From NCBI GenBank assembly GCA_023399455.1, contig JAEWPN010000235.1, positions 1-35,503 on the forward strand: 35,503 nucleotides of DNA. Reading direction: 5' to 3'. Every line of letters begins with the position of its first letter. The stretch's first letter is position 1. Made by a program: the position numbers and the translations under genes. Source of the stretch: Bacillota bacterium (lineage in GTDB: Bacteria > Bacillota > Clostridia > Lachnospirales > Lachnospiraceae). Below, in pieces: positions 17,094 to 26,436 of the stretch. The notes under the pieces were generated by a model that did not search any database, had not been told where the DNA came from, and worked only from the letters and a program-made list of their open reading frames with translations.

Positions 17094-17864
17094 ATGGGTA
17101 AAAAAAATATTGTAATTATTACGGGAGCATCTTCAGGAATGGGACAGGAGTTCGCTATGCAGCTGGACGGAATCCTGCATAGTACGGACGAACTCTGGCT
17201 GATCGCGAGACGGAAGGATCGCCTTACGGAACTGGCTCGGCTGCTTGATATTCCCACAAAAATAATCCCCATGGACGTATCGGATAAAAACGATATGCGA
17301 GCTTTTAAGAAGATTCTGGAAATTGAGGATGTTACAGTCAGAATGCTCATTAACAGCGCAGGTTTCGGTTTGCTGGGCCCCTTTGAAGCGTTGGATATTG
17401 ACGAGCAGCTGGCGATGCTGTCCGTGAACTGTGAAGCGCTAACGGAGCTGACATACTATTGTATCCCATATATGAGAAAGAACAGCCGAATTATCCAAAT
17501 GGCATCAAGTGCCGGATTCCTTCCTCAAAAGAATTTTGCTATTTATGCAGCCAGCAAAGCTTATGTCCTTAGTTTTTCCAGAGCCCTCAGAGAGGAGCTG
17601 AAGTATAAAAAAATATGGGTTACGGCAGTATGCCCGGGACCGGTGGAAACGGAATTTTTTGATATTGCTGAAAAATCAGGTTCTACACTGGCTATTAAAA
17701 AATGGACAATGGTCAGCTCGCAGAAGGTTGTAAAAAAGGCGCTTTTAGATTCCTATGACAAAAAAGCGCTGTCCGTATGCAGCTTTCCTATAAAGACATT
17801 TCACGCCCTTTCAAAAATAATGCCTCATTCATGGCTGTTAGGGATAACGAATCTGCTAAAGTAA
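17094..17864 (+). CDS. Short-chain dehydrogenase/reductase (SDR)
   Basis: This 256-residue classical SDR shows the nucleotide-binding TGASSGMG (residues 10-17), D61 after strand 3, NSAG (87-90), N112, S138/S139 and the catalytic Y151-x3-K155 (YAASK). The Arg-rich IARRKDR after strand 2 suggests NADPH preference. PGPVETEF is conserved after the active site. Substrate is unknown; relatives are annotated as oxidoreductases acting on sugars, steroids or acyl groups. The ATG at 17094 has AAGGGG about 8 nt upstream. No promoter is obvious in the 48-base gap from the radical SAM gene, so read-through is likely. Confidence 0.9.
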   Translation: MGKKNIVIITGASSGMGQEFAMQLDGILHSTDELWLIARRKDRLTELARLLDIPTKIIPMDVSDKNDMRAFKKILEIEDVTVRMLINSAGFGLLGPFEALDIDEQLAMLSVNCEALTELTYYCIPYMRKNSRIIQMASSAGFLPQKNFAIYAASKAYVLSFSRALREELKYKKIWVTAVCPGPVETEFFDIAEKSGSTLAIKKWTMVSSQKVVKKALLDSYDKKALSVCSFPIKTFHALSKIMPHSWLLGITNLLK

Positions 17865-17938
17865 TTCCATGCTTAAATAAACAGAATTAAGACTGATTTA
17901 GCATAGACGTTCAATATTAAGATACATGGAGTATAGTT

Positions 17939-18955
17939 ATGAAGCAGGTATTAATAAAGGAAAACGAGGCCGGGCAACGTCTTGATAAATATTTGCATAA
18001 ATATCTGAAGGAAGCGCAAGGAAGCTTTATTTATAAAATGCTGCGTAAGAAAAATATTATTTTAAACGGCAAAAAGGCATCCGGAGGCGAGAAACTGGAA
18101 ATTGGCGACGAAATCCGTTTCTTCCTCTCGGAGGAAACCTTAAATAAGATGTCAGGAATTCCTTCGCAGCTCTCAGAAGAGCTCTCTGATAAGGAAGTGG
18201 CGGAATATAAAGCAGCATACGATAAATACAAGGAGCTTGAAATTATTTATGACAATCACCATATACTGATTGTCAATAAGCCGGAGGGAATACTGACCCA
18301 GAAAGCCGCGGCGGTCGATTTATCCTTAAACGAATGGTTCATCGGATATATGCTTCATCACGGACAACTTAGGAGGGAGGAACTTCGTACCTTTAAACCC
18401 TCAGTATGCAATCGTTTGGATCGTAATACCAGCGGCATGGTAATCTGCGGGAAGACGCTTCCCGGAAGCCAGAAGATGAGTGAGCTGTTAAAGAACAGGG
18501 ACCTGCATAAATTTTATAGACTTTACGTAAAGGGGAAAGTAACGGAGCCTTCTCTTATCGAAGGCTATTTGGTCAAGGATGAGAAGCGAAATACGGTAAG
18601 AATAAGTCCCAGTCCCGTTCAGGATAAATCTTCTTATATTAAAACGAAATATGAACCCCTTAAGATTTTCGAGGATAAGACCCTGTTAGAGGTAGAACTG
18701 ATTACAGGGAAAACCCATCAGATCAGAGCTCATCTTGCCAGTGTAGGACATCCTCTTTTGGGGGATTATAAATATGGAGACAAGAACTTCAACGACAGTT
18801 ATAAGAAAAAATATAAGATTAAGAGCCAGCTCCTCCACGCATATCGTCTGGAATTCCCTGAGCTGGACGGAGAATTCAGCGAACTCAGCAAGCGGATATT
18901 TACAGCGAGAGCACCCCAAGTATTTTATACCTTGGAGGGGAATGGACATAAATAA
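17939..18955 (+). CDS. RluA-family 23S rRNA/tRNA pseudouridine synthase
   Basis: The protein has 338 residues: an N-terminal S4 domain (GQRLDKYLHKYLKEAQGSFIYKMLR, about 10-70) and an RluA catalytic domain with CNRLDRNTSGMVICGKT, catalytic Asp D161. Further motifs are KFYRLYVKG, LITGKTHQIRAHLASVGHPLLGDYKYG and LLHAYRLEFP. It isomerises uridines in 23S rRNA (RluC/RluD type). A linker rich in Ser/Glu/Lys (about 70-100) lies between the domains. GGAG is 7 nt upstream of ATG 17939. RecU follows after 31 bases. Confidence 0.93.
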   Translation: MKQVLIKENEAGQRLDKYLHKYLKEAQGSFIYKMLRKKNIILNGKKASGGEKLEIGDEIRFFLSEETLNKMSGIPSQLSEELSDKEVAEYKAAYDKYKELEIIYDNHHILIVNKPEGILTQKAAAVDLSLNEWFIGYMLHHGQLRREELRTFKPSVCNRLDRNTSGMVICGKTLPGSQKMSELLKNRDLHKFYRLYVKGKVTEPSLIEGYLVKDEKRNTVRISPSPVQDKSSYIKTKYEPLKIFEDKTLLEVELITGKTHQIRAHLASVGHPLLGDYKYGDKNFNDSYKKKYKIKSQLLHAYRLEFPELDGEFSELSKRIFTARAPQVFYTLEGNGHK

Positions 18956-18986
18956 TAGATATGATGACTTTGGAGCATGAGTAGAG

Positions 18987-19520
18987 ATGGGAACATGGAA
19001 TTCGAGAGGATTAAGAGGGTCTACTTTGGAGGACCTGATCAACTTAACAAATGAAAGATACTTGGAAAGCGGGCTGGCGCTGATTCAGAAAATTCCGACC
19101 CCTATAACTCCTATAGCTATCGATAAGGAAAGCCGGCATATTACGCTCGCTTATTTCGAGCAGAAGAGTACGGTGGATTATATCGGAGTAGTGCAGGGCA
19201 TTCCCGTATGCTTCGACGCTAAGGAATGTGCGGCGGATACCTTCACGCTTCAGAACATACATGAGCATCAGGTGGAGTTTATGAAGCAGTTCGAGAAGCA
19301 GGGAGGCATCGCTTTTTTTATCATTTATTACACACATAAGGATCTTTACTATTACCTTCCCTATGAAATGCTGAACTTTTTCTGGGAAAGAGCGGTTTGC
19401 GGCGGAAGAAAGAGCTTCCGCTTCGAGGAGCTCAACCCCGAATATATACTTCCGAAAAAGAACGGCATCTTCGTACCTTATCTGGATATGCTTCAGAAGG
19501 ATTTGGAGGATAGAGAGTAG
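18987..19520 (+). CDS. recU: Holliday junction resolvase RecU
   Basis: This 177-residue protein matches RecU, the Firmicutes Holliday-junction endonuclease. It starts with TWNSRGLRGSTLEDLINLTNERY. The catalytic core STVDYIGVVQGIPVCFDAKE gives D64, D77 and K79; the second acidic residue is Asp where B. subtilis has Glu. The C-terminus (ELNPEYILPKKNGIFVPYLDML) is also typical. It is shorter than the B. subtilis protein (about 200), mainly at the N-terminus. Its neighbour here is a pseudouridine synthase rather than ponA, the usual Bacillus partner. Confidence 0.92.
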   Translation: MGTWNSRGLRGSTLEDLINLTNERYLESGLALIQKIPTPITPIAIDKESRHITLAYFEQKSTVDYIGVVQGIPVCFDAKECAADTFTLQNIHEHQVEFMKQFEKQGGIAFFIIYYTHKDLYYYLPYEMLNFFWERAVCGGRKSFRFEELNPEYILPKKNGIFVPYLDMLQKDLEDRE

Positions 19521-19534
19521 AAATCATCATTTCA

Positions 19535-19563
19535 TTGACAAGGCAATAGTTTTACGGTATACT
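19535..19563 (+). promoter_or_regulatory. Histidine operon promoter
   Basis: A perfect -35 TTGACA (19535-19540), 17 bases, and the -10 TATACT (19558-19563). The predicted leader before hisZ is only about 65 bases, too short for a T-box. No His-rich leader peptide is visible. Confidence 0.88.
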
Positions 19564-19636
19564 ACCAATAGTTTTGTATGCTACCTAATTACCACTTTAA
19601 TTTGATAAAGCAAAATTGGAAAGGAAATGCCTGTTT

Positions 19637-20770
19637 ATGGACAAAAAGCTGTTACATACTCCGGAAGGGGTCAGGGACATATACGGAGAAGAATATGCGA
19701 AAAAACTGATGGTGGAAACATGGATTCTGGATAAGATAAGATGCTATGGCTACGAAGATATCCAGACGCCTACCTTCGAATTTTTTGATGTATTCTCCAA
19801 GGAGGTTGGTACCACGCCTTCCAGAGAACTATATAAGTTTTTCGATAAAGAAGGAGAGACTCTCGTTCTGCGTCCGGATTTCACTCCATCCATAGCGCGC
19901 TGTGCTGCGAAGTATTTTATGGATGAGAATGTGCCCATTCGTTTTTGCTATGCAGGTAATACCTTTACAAATACGAACAGCCTGCAAGGCAAGCTTAAAG
20001 AGGTAACCCAGATGGGGGCGGAACTCATCGGAGACGCCTCAGTGGAAGCAGATGCAGAGTTGGCCGCCTTAATAATAGAGACCCTCTTAGATACGGGGAT
20101 CCGTGATTTCCAACTAAGCATCGGAAATGTAGAATACTTCAAAGGAATCTGCATGGAAGCCGGATTGGATGAAGATACGGAGCTTGAGCTTAGGGAATAC
20201 ATTTCCGGCAAAAATTACTTTGGTGCGGAGGAGCTTTTGATAGACCGAAATATTAAGCCTGAATTTCGTGAAGTCCTTTTAAAGGTCACGGACTTGTTCG
20301 GCTCTATGGATGCGCTTGCGCAGGCGAAATCTTTTGTACATAACAGCTGCTCCCTTTCAGCCGTTGAGCGCCTTGAGCGGCTGTATGAGGCCCTTTGCTT
20401 ATACGGCGTGGAGAAATATGTCTCCTTTGATCTCGGCATGCTCAGCAGATATAATTATTATACAGGAGTAATCTTCAAGGCATATACCTACGGAGTAGGA
20501 GACGCCATCGTGACAGGCGGGAGATACGATACCCTCCTTGGACGCTTCGGAAAAGAAGCGCCGGCTATCGGCTTTATGATCGTTATCGATGATTTGATGT
20601 CCGCTTTAAGCAGGCAGAATATAAGCGTCCATACTCCTCAAAGGGCCGAACTTATAGAATATACCTCCGAAAATTACAAGGAAGCGCTGAAAGCGGCCGG
20701 AAAACTTCGAAAAGAAGGGAAAAAGGCTGTCCTTTGTCCCCAGAAAACGAAAGAGGAGGTTGTGCTATGA
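19637..20770 (+). CDS. hisZ: ATP phosphoribosyltransferase regulatory subunit HisZ
   Basis: This 377-residue class II aminoacyl-tRNA-synthetase-like protein lacks tRNA charging function and activates the short form of HisG. Visible motifs: HTPEGVRDIYGEEY, motif 1-like YGYEDIQTPTFEFFDVF, motif 2-like LVLRPDFTPSIAR and GGRYDTLLGRFG. The ATG at 19637 is chosen because AAGGAA lies about 10 nt upstream; an in-frame TTG at 19616 lies upstream of that site. It is the first gene of the operon. The next gene is the short HisG it must partner, and their ends overlap (ATGA). Confidence 0.93.
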   Translation: MDKKLLHTPEGVRDIYGEEYAKKLMVETWILDKIRCYGYEDIQTPTFEFFDVFSKEVGTTPSRELYKFFDKEGETLVLRPDFTPSIARCAAKYFMDENVPIRFCYAGNTFTNTNSLQGKLKEVTQMGAELIGDASVEADAELAALIIETLLDTGIRDFQLSIGNVEYFKGICMEAGLDEDTELELREYISGKNYFGAEELLIDRNIKPEFREVLLKVTDLFGSMDALAQAKSFVHNSCSLSAVERLERLYEALCLYGVEKYVSFDLGMLSRYNYYTGVIFKAYTYGVGDAIVTGGRYDTLLGRFGKEAPAIGFMIVIDDLMSALSRQNISVHTPQRAELIEYTSENYKEALKAAGKLRKEGKKAVLCPQKTKEEVVL

Positions 20771-21423
20771 GTAAAGAGGATAGATATTTGACCTTCGCTT
20801 TGGGGAAGGGCAGACTTGCAAATAAAACGTTAGAGCTGCTTGAAGAAATCGGAATTACCTGTGAGGAGATGAAGGACAAGAATTCGAGAAAGCTTGTTTT
20901 TGCCAACGAGGAGTTAAAGCTTCGCTTTTTTCTCTCCAAAGGACCGGATGTGCCCACTTATGTGGAGTACGGTGCTGCAGACATCGGTGTAGTTGGAAAA
21001 GATACCATCATGGAGGAAAACAGACGTGTTTACGAAGTTCTGGATCTGGGCTTTGGAAAGTGCCGGATGTGCGTATGCGGGCCGGCCGGCGCAAAAGAGC
21101 TTCTTCAGCATCACGAGAGAATCCGCGTAGCCAGTAAGTATCCGAATATTGCCAAGGACTATTTTTATAATAAAAAGCATCAGACCGTAGATATCATCAA
21201 GCTGAACGGCTCGGTGGAATTAGGCCCTATAGTGAAGCTGTCGGATGTCATCGTGGACATTGTAGAAACCGGATCCACGCTGGATGAGAACGGGCTTCAG
21301 GTTCTTGAGGAAATTTGTCCGCTTTCCGCAAGAATGATTGTCAATCAGGTGAGCATGCAGATGGAGACAGAGCGGATCAAGAAGTTAATAAACGATTTGA
21401 AGGCATACATTTCGGCAGTTTAA
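20767..21423 (+). CDS. hisG: ATP phosphoribosyltransferase catalytic subunit HisG (short form)
   Basis: This 218-residue enzyme catalyses the first step of histidine synthesis: ATP + PRPP to phosphoribosyl-ATP. It is the short, HisZ-dependent form without the C-terminal regulatory ACT-like domain. FALGKGRL, GAADIGVVGKDTI, ASKYPNIAKDYF and the PRPP-binding IVDIVETGSTLDENGL are present. The ATG at 20767 overlaps the hisZ stop and has GAGGAGG 7 nt upstream. Confidence 0.95.
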   Translation: MSKEDRYLTFALGKGRLANKTLELLEEIGITCEEMKDKNSRKLVFANEELKLRFFLSKGPDVPTYVEYGAADIGVVGKDTIMEENRRVYEVLDLGFGKCRMCVCGPAGAKELLQHHERIRVASKYPNIAKDYFYNKKHQTVDIIKLNGSVELGPIVKLSDVIVDIVETGSTLDENGLQVLEEICPLSARMIVNQVSMQMETERIKKLINDLKAYISAV

Positions 21424-21473
21424 ATCTGTTTCCGAGCGTTTATATGGTGAATCGAAAGGATGTGGTTATAGAC

Positions 21474-22766
21474 ATGAAAATTTTAAAGCTAACCTCTGAA
21501 TCAAAAAAAGATTTATTGAATACATTGTTAAAGCGCAGTCCCAATAATTACGGACAGTTCGAATCGGCAGTCTCCGGCATTGTCTCAAGCGTTCGGGAAA
21601 GAGGAGACGAAGCAGTATTCGAATACACGAAACGCTTTGATAAATGTGAAATCGACGCTTCCAATATAAGAGTGACGAAAGAGGAGATTAAAGAAGCCTA
21701 TCAGAAAGTGGATGAAAAGCTGGTGGAGGTAATGAAAAGGGCAGCGGACAACATTCGTGTTTTTCACGAGAAGCAGCTTCACAACAGCTGGATCGACATG
21801 AATGAGGATGGTACAATGCTCGGGCAGAAAATAACCCCCATCGAATTTTCCGGGGTATACGTGCCCGGCGGCAAGGCCGCTTATCCCTCCAGTGTACTGA
21901 TGAACGTCATTCCTGCCAAGGTGGCGGGCGTTAAGAGAATCATCATGACAACGCCTCCGGATGCAGAAGGTAAGGTATACGCCGGGACTTTGGTCGCGGC
22001 AGATATCGCAGGCGTGGATGAAATATATAAAGCAGGAGGAGCGCAGGCGATTGCAGCCATGGCCTTTGGTACCGACTCTATTCCCAAGGTGGATAAGATT
22101 ACCGGCCCCGGTAATATTTATGTGGCTCTCGCCAAAAAAGCCTGCTTTGGCTATGTGAGCATAGACTCTATAGCAGGCCCCAGTGAAATTCTCATTATTG
22201 CGGATGAGACGGCGAATCCGCTCTATGTTGCCTCCGATTTATTGTCGCAGGCGGAGCACGACGAAATGGCAAGCGCCATACTTATTACCACGAACGAAGC
22301 TCTGGCAAAGGAAGTATCTGCACAGGCTGACCGGTTGGCAGAGGAATTATCCAGAACGGAAATCATCAAAAAATCGCTGGATAATTACGGCTATATTCTT
22401 CTTGCGGATACCATGGAGGATGCCATCGGCGCGACTAACGAAATCGCTTCGGAACATTTGGAAATTTTAACGGCGAATCCCTACGAAATCATGACTAAAA
22501 TAAATAATGCGGGAGCAATTTTCCTTGGAGAATATTCCTCCGAGCCTTTGGGAGATTATTATGCGGGGCCAAACCATATATTACCCACAAGCGGTACGGC
22601 AAAGTTTTTCTCACCTCTTAACGTAGACGACTTCACGAAGAAAACCAGTATCATTTCTTATTCGAAGGAAGCGCTTTCAAAGGTTCATGAGGATATCGAA
22701 CTGTTTGCCGAAAGTGAGGGCTTGACTGCTCACGCGAACTCGATTAAAGTAAGATTTGAACAATAA
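21474..22766 (+). CDS. hisD: Histidinol dehydrogenase HisD
   Basis: This 430-residue enzyme performs the last two oxidations, histidinol to histidine, using NAD and zinc. GVYVPGGKAAYPSSVLM, GGAQAIAAMAFGT, DKITGPGNIYVALAKK, DSIAGPSEILIIAD, SQAEHDEMA and HILPTSGTAKFFSPLNV are all typical. The start is uncertain: ATG 21474 (MKILKL) matches normal HisD length and has AAAGGA 13 nt upstream, while in-frame GTG 21462 and ATG 21444 are alternatives. The 50-base gap after hisG has no promoter. Confidence 0.95.
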   Translation: MKILKLTSESKKDLLNTLLKRSPNNYGQFESAVSGIVSSVRERGDEAVFEYTKRFDKCEIDASNIRVTKEEIKEAYQKVDEKLVEVMKRAADNIRVFHEKQLHNSWIDMNEDGTMLGQKITPIEFSGVYVPGGKAAYPSSVLMNVIPAKVAGVKRIIMTTPPDAEGKVYAGTLVAADIAGVDEIYKAGGAQAIAAMAFGTDSIPKVDKITGPGNIYVALAKKACFGYVSIDSIAGPSEILIIADETANPLYVASDLLSQAEHDEMASAILITTNEALAKEVSAQADRLAEELSRTEIIKKSLDNYGYILLADTMEDAIGATNEIASEHLEILTANPYEIMTKINNAGAIFLGEYSSEPLGDYYAGPNHILPTSGTAKFFSPLNVDDFTKKTSIISYSKEALSKVHEDIELFAESEGLTAHANSIKVRFEQ

Positions 22767-22795
22767 TGAAGAAAAAAGAAACGGGGGCGAATACT

Positions 22796-23383
22796 ATGGC
22801 AAGAAGCACGACGGTAGAACGTAAAACGAAAGAAACCGATATTTCAGTCATCCTGAACCTCGATGGTACAGGAAAAGGCGAAATCCATACGGGAATCGGT
22901 TTTTTTGACCATATGCTTGAGGGTTTTTCGAAGCACGGTTTTTTTGATTTGAAAGTAAAGGTAACGGGAGATTTGAACGTAGACGGACACCACACCGTAG
23001 AAGACACCGGAATCGTTTTAGGGCAGGCGATAAAGAATGCTCTGGGCGATAAGGTTGGAATCAAGCGCTACGGCTATTTTATCCTTCCTATGGACGACGC
23101 GCTGGCGCTTTGTTCTATTGACTTATGCGGTCGACCATACTTTGACTTCGACTGTACATTTACCGCTGAAATGGTTGGAGGGCTGGCCACAGAGCTGGTA
23201 AAAGAGTTTTTTTATGCAGTTTCTTATTCTGCCGGAATGAATCTTCACATAAAAATGCTGTCGGGTGAGAATAATCATCATATGATAGAAGCGATGTTCA
23301 AATCCTTTGCCAAGGCCCTGGATGAGGCGGTAATGAAAGACGAAAGAATTACGGATGTACTGAGTACTAAGGGCAGTCTGTAG
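22796..23383 (+). CDS. hisB: Imidazoleglycerol-phosphate dehydratase HisB
   Basis: This 195-residue single-domain dehydratase converts imidazoleglycerol phosphate to imidazole-acetol phosphate. The duplicated metal-binding motifs are FFDHMLEGFSKHG with DGHHTVEDTGI in one half and NNHHMIEAMFKSFAKALD in the other. ATG 22796 is preferred because the usual HisB N-terminus (ARSTTVERKTKETDI) follows directly and a GGGGGCG lies about 9 nt upstream. The in-frame ATG at 22766, overlapping the hisD stop, is a possible coupled start adding ten residues. Confidence 0.94.
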   Translation: MARSTTVERKTKETDISVILNLDGTGKGEIHTGIGFFDHMLEGFSKHGFFDLKVKVTGDLNVDGHHTVEDTGIVLGQAIKNALGDKVGIKRYGYFILPMDDALALCSIDLCGRPYFDFDCTFTAEMVGGLATELVKEFFYAVSYSAGMNLHIKMLSGENNHHMIEAMFKSFAKALDEAVMKDERITDVLSTKGSL

Positions 23384-23401
23384 TAAAAAAGGAGCATATA
23401 C

Positions 23402-24697
23402 ATGAGCGACAATTATAAAAAATTAGTTCCCTGCATTTATTTATATAAAGGCAATGCGGTCAAAAATCTGTCTGATATTACGATTCTTGACACCAATCCG
23501 GTGAAGCTTGCCAAGTTTTATAGAGATAACAATGCGGACGAGCTTTTGGTTTTCGATATGTCGAAGGGGGATGCAGAACATGACGAAGCTCTGGATATTA
23601 TAAAGGAAATATGTCTGAATACGGAGATGCCGGTAACGGGAGCGGGCAATATCCACCGGATGGAGGATATTAAAAAGCTGCTTTATGCCGGTTGTAAGAA
23701 GGCAGCCTTAAATTATTCCAAGCCTGAAAATATTGAAATCACGCAGGAAGTATCCTTAAAATTCGGCAAAGAAAAAATTGCTGCGTGCTTTATTGATACA
23801 CAGGAACTTCTTCGAAACAAGGAAACCATCGAAAACTATGTGGATGAGCTGATTCTTTTGAAGGAAAGCTCCATAAGGGAAAGTGTCCAAAAGTGGGATG
23901 GGACGACAAAAATTCTCGTATCCCTGCCTGAGGTTTCCTTGGATAAGCTGATCGAGATCCTTTCTGTGCCTTCAATATGCGGTATTACCGGCCATGCCAT
24001 CAACGAGAATGCCAAGGAGCTTCCCGCGATCAAATCCCTCTGTCAAGGTAACGGGATTCGCGTGAATGTCTTAGAAGCAGCATTTCAGTGGTCTGATTTC
24101 AAGTTGAATTCTGACGGGCATATAACCGTTGTTGTTCAGGATTATAAGACCGATCAAATTCTTATGGTGGCTTATATGAATGAAGAAGCATATAACGCTA
24201 CTGTTCATACCGGCAAGATGACCTATTACAGCCGCAGCAGGAACGAGTTGTGGGTAAAGGGTGATACAAGCGGTCATTACCAGTATGTCAAATCTCTGAC
24301 TGCTGACTGCGATATGGACACGATTCTCGCAAAGGTTTCTCAAATCGGAGCGGCCTGTCATACCGGAAGTTATTCCTGTTTTTTCAATGAGATATTGAAG
24401 AAGGAATATAACGAAACCAATCCTCTTAAAGTGTTTGAAGCTGTTATGAACGTCATTATGGACAGAAAGGTTCACCCGAAGGAAGGTTCTTATACCAATT
24501 ATCTGTTCGAGAAGGGAATCGACAAGATACTGAAGAAGCTGGGAGAAGAGGCCACAGAAATAGTCATAGCTTCCAAGAATCCCAATCCTAATGAAATCAA
24601 ATATGAGATTTCAGATTTTCTCTACCATATGATGGTTCTGATGGCGGAAAAGGGAGTGACCTGGGAAGAAATTACAGAAGAGCTGGCAAAAAGGTAA
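23402..24697 (+). CDS. hisIE: HisF-like (degenerate) / HisI / HisE fusion protein
   Basis: This is a 431-residue three-part protein. Residues 1-225 resemble the HisA/HisF beta-alpha barrel: LVPCIYLYKGNAVKN aligns with the HisF start (PCLDVKDGRVVKG), but the catalytic Asp is Tyr; MPVTGAGNIHRMEDIKKLLYAG and FIDTQ align with later HisF strands. Residues about 226-325 are HisI, phosphoribosyl-AMP cyclohydrolase (VAYMNEEAYNATVHTGKMTYYSRSR, LWVKGDTSG, DCDMDTI, Cys-rich ACHTGSYSC). Residues about 340-431 are HisE, phosphoribosyl-ATP pyrophosphatase (KKLGEEATEIVIASKN). hisC, hisH, hisA and a normal hisF are absent from this operon and must lie elsewhere. Confidence 0.9.
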   Translation: MSDNYKKLVPCIYLYKGNAVKNLSDITILDTNPVKLAKFYRDNNADELLVFDMSKGDAEHDEALDIIKEICLNTEMPVTGAGNIHRMEDIKKLLYAGCKKAALNYSKPENIEITQEVSLKFGKEKIAACFIDTQELLRNKETIENYVDELILLKESSIRESVQKWDGTTKILVSLPEVSLDKLIEILSVPSICGITGHAINENAKELPAIKSLCQGNGIRVNVLEAAFQWSDFKLNSDGHITVVVQDYKTDQILMVAYMNEEAYNATVHTGKMTYYSRSRNELWVKGDTSGHYQYVKSLTADCDMDTILAKVSQIGAACHTGSYSCFFNEILKKEYNETNPLKVFEAVMNVIMDRKVHPKEGSYTNYLFEKGIDKILKKLGEEATEIVIASKNPNPNEIKYEISDFLYHMMVLMAEKGVTWEEITEELAKR

Positions 24698-24730
24698 TTT
24701 GAAAACAGTTAAAATTTATAATATAATCTA

Positions 24731-24776
24731 AAAATCTCCGGACTGATATGAGCATATCGGTTCGGAGATTTTTTAT
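24731..24776. terminator. Histidine operon terminator, long hairpin
   Basis: AAAATCTCCG (24731-24740) pairs with CGGAGATTTT (24763-24772). The stem continues inward to a four-base GAGC loop (24750-24753), about 19 pairs in all, and ends in a T run. It also lies 3' of the convergent purine permease gene and may serve both. Confidence 0.92.
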
Positions 24777-24846
24777 TCAACAACGAACAACACATTTTGA
24801 GAATTGCCCGTTGTTGAAATTTTATTTATATCTTTATTACAAGCTT

Positions 24847-26265
24847 TTATATAATTGCAAGTATTACAAAGTTCAAAACGAACAGCGCCGTGCTCACCCA
24901 AAGGATCGGATGAATGCTTTTAGCCTCGCCGCGCAGACATTTTACGATACAATAAAAGATGAAGCCCGTTGCAATACCATAGGAAATGCTGTAGCATAAA
25001 GCCATGAAGATGCCAGCGAAGAACGCAGGAACCGCTTCGGCCAGATCATCCCATTTGATGCTTGCAAAAGAGGAAAGCATCATAACGCCGACCATAATGA
25101 GGGCAGGTGCAGTAGCCTGAGTGGGAACGATGCCGACAACAGGAGCCAAGAAAATGCTGAGCAAGAACATGATTGCCGTTACGAGAGCGGTAAGACCTGT
25201 ACGTCCTCCCGCACCGATGCCCGCTGCACTTTCCACATAGGTGGTAGTGTTGGAGGTACCGAAAACTGCGCCGATAGAAGTAGCGATGGAGTCTGCGAAC
25301 AATGCACGATCCATTTTGGACTTAAAGCCGCTGGAACTGTCCATTTCCGCCTGATCTTTCTCGCTGAAAATACCTGTACGGCGTCCCGTACCGATGAATG
25401 TTCCTATCGTATCAAAGGTATCAGAAAGGCTGAATGCGAAAATCGTCATGAGAACCAGCGGAAGCTTCGTGATATCCGAAAAAAGAGATAACATTCCTTC
25501 TGCACCGAAAGCAGCGCCAAAGGTTGTCCCAAGCTCTGAGAATGAAGTTCCAAGGTTGGAAGCGATGCCGACCTGGCCTAAATCTACGATTCCCATAACC
25601 ACACCGATTATAGTGGAAAGAATGATACTTACAAAAATAGCTCCCGGAACCTTCTTGATAACGAGTACTACCATTAAAATAAGTGAAATCAAGGAAAGGA
25701 GTATCGGAAGAGTATTGAAGGTTGCCAAAGCAGGAACGATACTGGAGTCTGCAATGACCGTTCCGCTATCTAAAACGACATTTTTGCCAGGATCGGAGGT
25801 AAAGCTCAGCAATCCGGCATTTTTAATTCCTATGTAAGCGATGAAAATACCGATACCGCCGCCGATAGCGTGCTGAAGACTTACAGGAATTGCTTTAATG
25901 ATAGATTTACGGATCTTGGTAACCGTAATGATAACATTAATGATACCGCAGATAAATACCATGGCGAGAGCTTGCTGCCATGTGAAGCCCAGACCGAAGC
26001 ATACGGTATAGGTAAAGAATGCGTTAAGCCCCATTCCCGGTGCCTGCGCATAAGGAACGTTGGCGAAAAGCGCCATAACGAGAGTACCTGCAGCGGAAGC
26101 GAAGATGGTTGCGAGAAATACCGCGCCATAAGGAATGCCTGTTTGTGAAAGCATTGCCGGGTTGACGAACAGAATATACGCCATTGCAAAAAATGTAGTA
26201 AGTCCGGCCACAACTTCCGTAGGTACGTTGGTGTTGTTCTGTTTCAGTTTGAATAGTTTCTCCAT
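24847..26265 (-). CDS. NCS2-family purine permease (AzgA/PbuG type)
   Basis: This 472-residue transporter has about 12-14 hydrophobic helices. The N-terminus VPTEVVAGLTTFFAMAYILFVNPAMLSQTG, the substrate-region APGMGLNAFFTYTVC and the later SLSDTFDTIGTFIGTGRR and AGIGAGGRTGLTALV are characteristic of the AzgA branch (adenine, guanine or hypoxanthine uptake). The ATG at 26265 has AAGGAGA 6 nt upstream. Which purine it carries cannot be read from the sequence. No purine riboswitch was recognised in the upstream 270 bases. Confidence 0.92.
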   Translation of the reverse strand: MEKLFKLKQNNTNVPTEVVAGLTTFFAMAYILFVNPAMLSQTGIPYGAVFLATIFASAAGTLVMALFANVPYAQAPGMGLNAFFTYTVCFGLGFTWQQALAMVFICGIINVIITVTKIRKSIIKAIPVSLQHAIGGGIGIFIAYIGIKNAGLLSFTSDPGKNVVLDSGTVIADSSIVPALATFNTLPILLSLISLILMVVLVIKKVPGAIFVSIILSTIIGVVMGIVDLGQVGIASNLGTSFSELGTTFGAAFGAEGMLSLFSDITKLPLVLMTIFAFSLSDTFDTIGTFIGTGRRTGIFSEKDQAEMDSSSGFKSKMDRALFADSIATSIGAVFGTSNTTTYVESAAGIGAGGRTGLTALVTAIMFLLSIFLAPVVGIVPTQATAPALIMVGVMMLSSFASIKWDDLAEAVPAFFAGIFMALCYSISYGIATGFIFYCIVKCLRGEAKSIHPILWVSTALFVLNFVILAII

Positions 26266-26347
26266 TGTTATTCTCCTTGCTTAAATTGTGTGTTTTCTTT
26301 GCAACAATATTCCAGCCTTTGGCATAGTTTATTGTTTGACAGAATAT

Positions 26348-26376
26348 ATCGTATACGAATGCGAAAAGAAATGCAA
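26348..26376 (-). promoter_or_regulatory. Candidate promoter for the purine permease
   Basis: On the minus strand: TTGCAT (26376-26371), 17 bases, TACGAT (26353-26348). The palindrome CGTATACG (26350-26357) overlaps the -10 and could be an operator core. An alternative -10 TATATT (26348-26343) would need a 22-base spacer. Confidence 0.45.
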
Positions 26377-26436
26377 TCTTTTTGTTGAGATTTTTTTAAG
26401 ATTTTTAATATATTTTTAAGATTTCAGATAATAAAA

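Noticed and set aside
19564..19636. T-box or histidine attenuator before hisZ
   Set aside because: The leader is only about 65-73 bases, with no T-box motif, no His codon run and no terminator hairpin.
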